Source: Fimbriimonadaceae bacterium
Lineage (GTDB): Bacteria; Armatimonadota; UBA10988
NCBI GenBank assembly: GCA_020850355.1
Contig: JADZEX010000086.1
Location: 20,351-84,350 of the forward strand
DNA length: 64,000 nucleotides
Reading direction: 5' to 3'
Position numbers and translations under genes: made by a program. Below the pieces are notes generated by a model that saw only the letters and a program-made list of their open reading frames with translations, was not told the DNA's origin and did not search any database. Positions 61,195-64,000 of the stretch are shown in pieces; within the stretch, counting starts at the first letter, position 1; every line of letters starts with the position of its first letter.

Positions 61195-62778
61195 TCAGAA
61201 GACCGTCACGCGCAGCGCGCCCAGCGGCGCCGGGTCGTCCAGTCGCAGTTCGCCCAGGCAGCGCGGGTTGATGTAGTTGTCTGCCCGGCCGAGCCACATC
61301 AACTGCGTCTGGCGCTGCCCGCCGTCGGCGTCGTCGACCGCCACGTCGAACCCCAGCGCGGTGACCCGCCGGCCGGCGATCTGATCGAGCAGCGGCCGCG
61401 GCAGGTCGAGGGTCAGGCGGTACCCGCCAGCGACCCGCTCGACCTGGGCGCTCAACTGCAGCAACCCGGCCGGCGGGTGATCCTCGTTGAGCGTCCTGGC
61501 CGGCACCGCGCCGCTGGTCGCCGGCACGCTGAACATCAGGCTGGCGACCTGCTCGCTGTACCACGGCTGCCCCCGCTCCGAGTCGCCGCGCAGGTCCAGG
61601 TACAGCTCGACCCCGTCGCCCAGCGGGGCGCCGCTGGTGCCGATGTCGTCGTCGGTGACGGCGACGCGCAGCCGCAGGCGGTCGTTGTCGGCGGCCAGGT
61701 AGAGCTCCGCGGCGCAGTCGCTGGCGGGCAGGTCAAGGCTCTCACCGACAATCATCGAGTGCGGCCCGAGGCGCACCACCGGGCTGCTCGCGCCGGCACT
61801 GCCGAGGGCCGGTACATTGACAATCGGCGCCGCCACCAGCCGCGCGTAAGCCGGTGCCAGCCAGCCGCCACCGCGGACCGCCAGGCGCAGGGGCTGCTCG
61901 CTGCTGCGTCCGCCGGGGAGGCTGTGGGCAAGGGTCGTGGCGGCGGCCCAACGCGCGCTGGCGCCGGGCTCCAGGCGCTGGGCGGGCAGGTCGCCCAGGC
62001 CGTCGATCGCGGCCAGCAGGTCGAGCGGCTTGACGCCCAGGTTGCTGACCTCGACCGGCAGAGTCAGCCGCCCGCCCGGCAGGGCCACCGTGGCGACCGG
62101 CAGGAAGCGCGCCTCGAGGCTGGCCGGTTCGCCCAACAGCTCGCCGAGCGCCCGCCACAGCTCGACCGCCGCCAGGGCGTGCTCGTGCTCGCGGGGGTGG
62201 ATGAAGTAGGGGAACAGCCCGCGGTAGTCGTGGCTGCCACGCTTGATGGCGGTGTCGAAGTCGGCCACTGGGACACCCGCCGCGCGGCCGACGGCGCGGG
62301 CCGCCGCGGGGAACGGGGAGTCCAACGGCCGCTCGTGGATCGGTGGCGCCACCAGCAGGCAGGCCGCGCCAGCGGCGTGGGCGAGGTCGATCAGCGTCGC
62401 CAGGTTGGCCTGGTAGGTCGGCAGATTGGCCGCGCCGTCGCCGGTGCCTTTGTCGTTGCCGCCGAACTGAATCACTACCAGCTGCGGCCCCAGGGGCGGC
62501 ACCTCGTCGGCCCAGCCGTCGACCGCGGCGCCGCTGGCGGCACCGAGCGTGCCGCGGCGGTGGAGCTCGAACCGCATCGCCGGCCAGCGCGCGCGCAGCA
62601 GTTCGGCGAACAGCGCGCCGTAGCTCTCAGTGGCCGGGTCGGGCAGGTGCATCCCGGCGGTGATGCTGTCGCCCAGCACGACCACCGAACACGGTTCGCC
62701 GAGCTCCAGCCGCTGCCGCAGCGTTTCGCCCGGCGTGGCGCTCAAGATCACCAGCAGCAGGCTCAGCGGACCCAGCAT
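61195..62778 (-). CDS. Exported SGNH/GDSL hydrolase with C-terminal CBM9-like domain
   Basis: This encodes 527 residues. ATG 62778 follows GGAG by about seven bases and opens a signal peptide (LGPLSLLLVILSATPGE). VVVLGDSITAG carries the nucleophile Ser, VIQFGGNDKG the Asn block, and FIHPREHEHA the Asp/His-type block (here P-R-E-H). These define an SGNH esterase, often a carbohydrate deacetylase. Residues of about 330-527 look like a CBM9/DOMON-type sandwich (AELYLAADNDRLRLRVAVTDDD, GVELYLDLRGDSER). It could remove acetyl groups from polysaccharides. It is convergent with the outer-membrane gene. Confidence 0.85.
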   Translation of the reverse strand: MLGPLSLLLVILSATPGETLRQRLELGEPCSVVVLGDSITAGMHLPDPATESYGALFAELLRARWPAMRFELHRRGTLGAASGAAVDGWADEVPPLGPQLVVIQFGGNDKGTGDGAANLPTYQANLATLIDLAHAAGAACLLVAPPIHERPLDSPFPAAARAVGRAAGVPVADFDTAIKRGSHDYRGLFPYFIHPREHEHALAAVELWRALGELLGEPASLEARFLPVATVALPGGRLTLPVEVSNLGVKPLDLLAAIDGLGDLPAQRLEPGASARWAAATTLAHSLPGGRSSEQPLRLAVRGGGWLAPAYARLVAAPIVNVPALGSAGASSPVVRLGPHSMIVGESLDLPASDCAAELYLAADNDRLRLRVAVTDDDIGTSGAPLGDGVELYLDLRGDSERGQPWYSEQVASLMFSVPATSGAVPARTLNEDHPPAGLLQLSAQVERVAGGYRLTLDLPRPLLDQIAGRRVTALGFDVAVDDADGGQRQTQLMWLGRADNYINPRCLGELRLDDPAPLGALRVTVF

Positions 62779-62862
62779 CGCGCTCTCCGAGCGCGGTCTT
62801 CCCGGCGCGCGCCCCACCTCCTTGCCGCCGCGGTGTCATGATCACGACAGGGAGAGGCAGGC

Positions 62863-63408
62863 ATGGACCTCAGTCATGCGGTGACGATTCTGGAGTCGCT
62901 GAAGTTCGGGGGGATGACGCCGATGGAGATTTCCGACATCGAGCAGTTCCGGTTCGCCAATCCCCGCCCGACCTACCGCGATGTGGCCCAGATTCTGGCG
63001 ATGCTGGAGCGCTTCGCGCTGGTCTCGCGCGAGGGCGTGGGGGACTCGACCACCAGCAACTGGCGCAGCCTGCCGGCCGCCAAGCACATCCACAGCATCG
63101 AAGCGCTGATGCAGGCGATCGAGTACCAGATCGGCGACCCCGCTGGCCTCAACGACATCGACAAGGCGATTCTCAAGCTGTTGGCCGAGCTGGGCGGGCG
63201 GATCGACGTCCCCAGCCTACGGCAGCGGCTGCCCGGCGGAGCGGGGTTGCAGGCCGACGACGTCTACCAGTCGATCGCCGAACTCCAGGCGCAAGGGCTG
63301 CTGGGGCTGTCGTGGGGCCAGACCGAGGTCGACTTCCCTTACGTCCGACTCAGCCGCAAAGGCTGGCTGACCGCCCTCGGCCATGGCACATCGCCCGCGG
63401 GAACCTGA
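62863..63408 (+). CDS. Winged-helix-like protein of unknown function
   Basis: This encodes 181 residues from ATG 62863, after GGGAG and AGG. LNDIDKAILKLLAELGGRID, VPSLRQRLPGG and VYQSIAELQAQGLLGL form a helix-turn-helix/winged-helix pattern, and the end (FPYVRLSRKGWLTAL) looks like the wing and last helix. An N-terminal helical part (MTPMEISDIEQFRF, TYRDVAQILAMLERFALVS) may be a second such domain. There is no ligand site visible. It could be a DNA-binding regulator or a structural adaptor. It is divergent from the SGNH hydrolase across 84 bases. Confidence 0.65.
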   Translation: MDLSHAVTILESLKFGGMTPMEISDIEQFRFANPRPTYRDVAQILAMLERFALVSREGVGDSTTSNWRSLPAAKHIHSIEALMQAIEYQIGDPAGLNDIDKAILKLLAELGGRIDVPSLRQRLPGGAGLQADDVYQSIAELQAQGLLGLSWGQTEVDFPYVRLSRKGWLTALGHGTSPAGT

Positions 63409-63458
63409 CGACCCGACACAACGCTTAGGTTCCTCGGCAGCCCTTGGGAGCGTCATCG

Positions 63459-64000
63459 ATGGCCGAGGATGCGGGCCCCTGCGAGATCTTCGAGAATCGC
63501 CGCCGGCCGCGTTCGCTACGCCGGATCGAGGTCCGCCCGGAAGCCCTGGTGCTGGTCTACCGGACCCGCACCGTGGCGGTGCCCTGGGACGAGGTCTACA
63601 GCCTGCAGCTCCGTCAGCAGGCGGTCGTGCTCGACCTCGCCGACCGCAAGCTGGTGGTGGACTCCCGCTTCGGCGACTGGCGCCGCCTGGCCGAGCTGGT
63701 CGAGCAGCGCAGCCCCACCGTGCAAGGGCTCGGGCGCGGCCAGCAGGTCTCGTCCGAGCAGATCGCCAACTGGCTCGGCATCCCGCGCGACGGGTTGCTG
63801 ACGGTGACCCTCAATGCCCCCCGCTGGGTCCTCTACCTCGGTTTGTTGCTGATGGTCCTGATGTTCGTCGGCGTCGCCGTCTCCGGCGGCAGCGGCAGCA
63901 TCGGCGGCCTGGTGCAAATGCCGATCATCCTGATCGCGCTGCTGCTGAGTGCCGAACGGGTCACCGCCGACGCCGACGGCATCTCGGCCCGGGTCCGCGG
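63459..64000 (+). CDS. Membrane protein, 3' end off window
   Basis: The frame from ATG 63459, after GGGAG eight bases upstream, runs open to the right edge, giving at least 180 residues. Residues of about 20-75 are beta-rich (SLRRIEVRPEALVLVYRT, VPWDEVYSLQLRQQAVVLDL), like a small PH-type domain. A membrane segment (WVLYLGLLLMVLMFVGVAV) begins near residue 122, and another hydrophobic run (MPIILIALLLSAE) follows. After it a second VTADADGISARV stretch starts to repeat the first domain's opening. The family is not identified. Confidence 0.7.
   Translation, partial: MAEDAGPCEIFENRRRPRSLRRIEVRPEALVLVYRTRTVAVPWDEVYSLQLRQQAVVLDLADRKLVVDSRFGDWRRLAELVEQRSPTVQGLGRGQQVSSEQIANWLGIPRDGLLTVTLNAPRWVLYLGLLLMVLMFVGVAVSGGSGSIGGLVQMPIILIALLLSAERVTADADGISARVR

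Overview
The window is GC-rich, gene-dense DNA from a diderm bacterium. A DUF481-type outer-membrane protein, a lipid A type acyltransferase and many signal peptides argue for an outer membrane. The gene content is large secreted glycoside hydrolases, several Tat-exported sulfatases, Gfo/Idh/MocA oxidoreductases, uroporphyrinogen-decarboxylase-like proteins, a DUF1961 protein, and propeller proteins fused to c-type cytochromes. This is typical of Planctomycetota and related PVC lineages, and of Armatimonadota. I cannot place the phylum from sequence reading alone, and no rRNA or tRNA gene was recognised.

Layout. Positions 1-3082 hold the 3' part of a UvrD-like helicase carrying a long TPR-like repeat array, with a frameshift near its end. 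Positions 3079-6160 are a three-gene minus-strand operon of exported proteins. Positions 6450-8837 encode a Ski2/Mtr4-type helicase. Positions 8845-15055 are a minus-strand operon (GHL10-like hydrolase, YpdA-like flavoprotein, unknown, EamA membrane protein, glycosidase-like protein). Positions 15139-20186 are a plus-strand run (acyltransferase, two exported unknowns, GH36-like enzyme). Positions 20283-23068 hold a GH29 fucosidase and an exported unknown. Positions 23169-29396 hold an oxidoreductase, a Cys-rich protein, a LecA-like/CAP protein and a clan GH-A hydrolase. Positions 29375-39261 are a seven-gene minus-strand operon with two sulfatases, an Asp-box propeller protein, DUF1961, an oxidoreductase, a DapA-like lyase and a URO-D-like protein. 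Positions 39725-49843 run on the plus strand: GNAT, PIG-L deacetylase, a Thr-variant sulfatase-like enzyme, a sulfatase, and two large cytochrome/propeller proteins. Positions 49862-51583 encode an M14 carboxypeptidase.

Positions 51779-54975 hold a compact three-gene cassette whose third gene is a ParA-like ATPase with the KGGVGRT variant P-loop. Its two partners are unrecognised. This is the best candidate here for an undescribed system, possibly of biological-conflict type, but that is inference. Positions 55025-64000 carry a URO-D-like protein, a large hybrid histidine kinase, a DUF481 protein, an SGNH hydrolase, a winged-helix-like protein and a membrane protein cut by the right edge.

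Most of the window looks like machinery for taking apart sulfated, fucose- and galactose-containing polysaccharides: sulfatases remove sulfate, GH29/GH36/GH-A enzymes cleave sugars, and oxidoreductases and a DapA-like lyase could process products. Two families of non-coding hairpin repeats (a REP-like palindrome at three loci and a 63-bp double-hairpin repeat) lie between genes. Seven adjacent gene pairs share ATGA start/stop overlaps, which suggests translational coupling.
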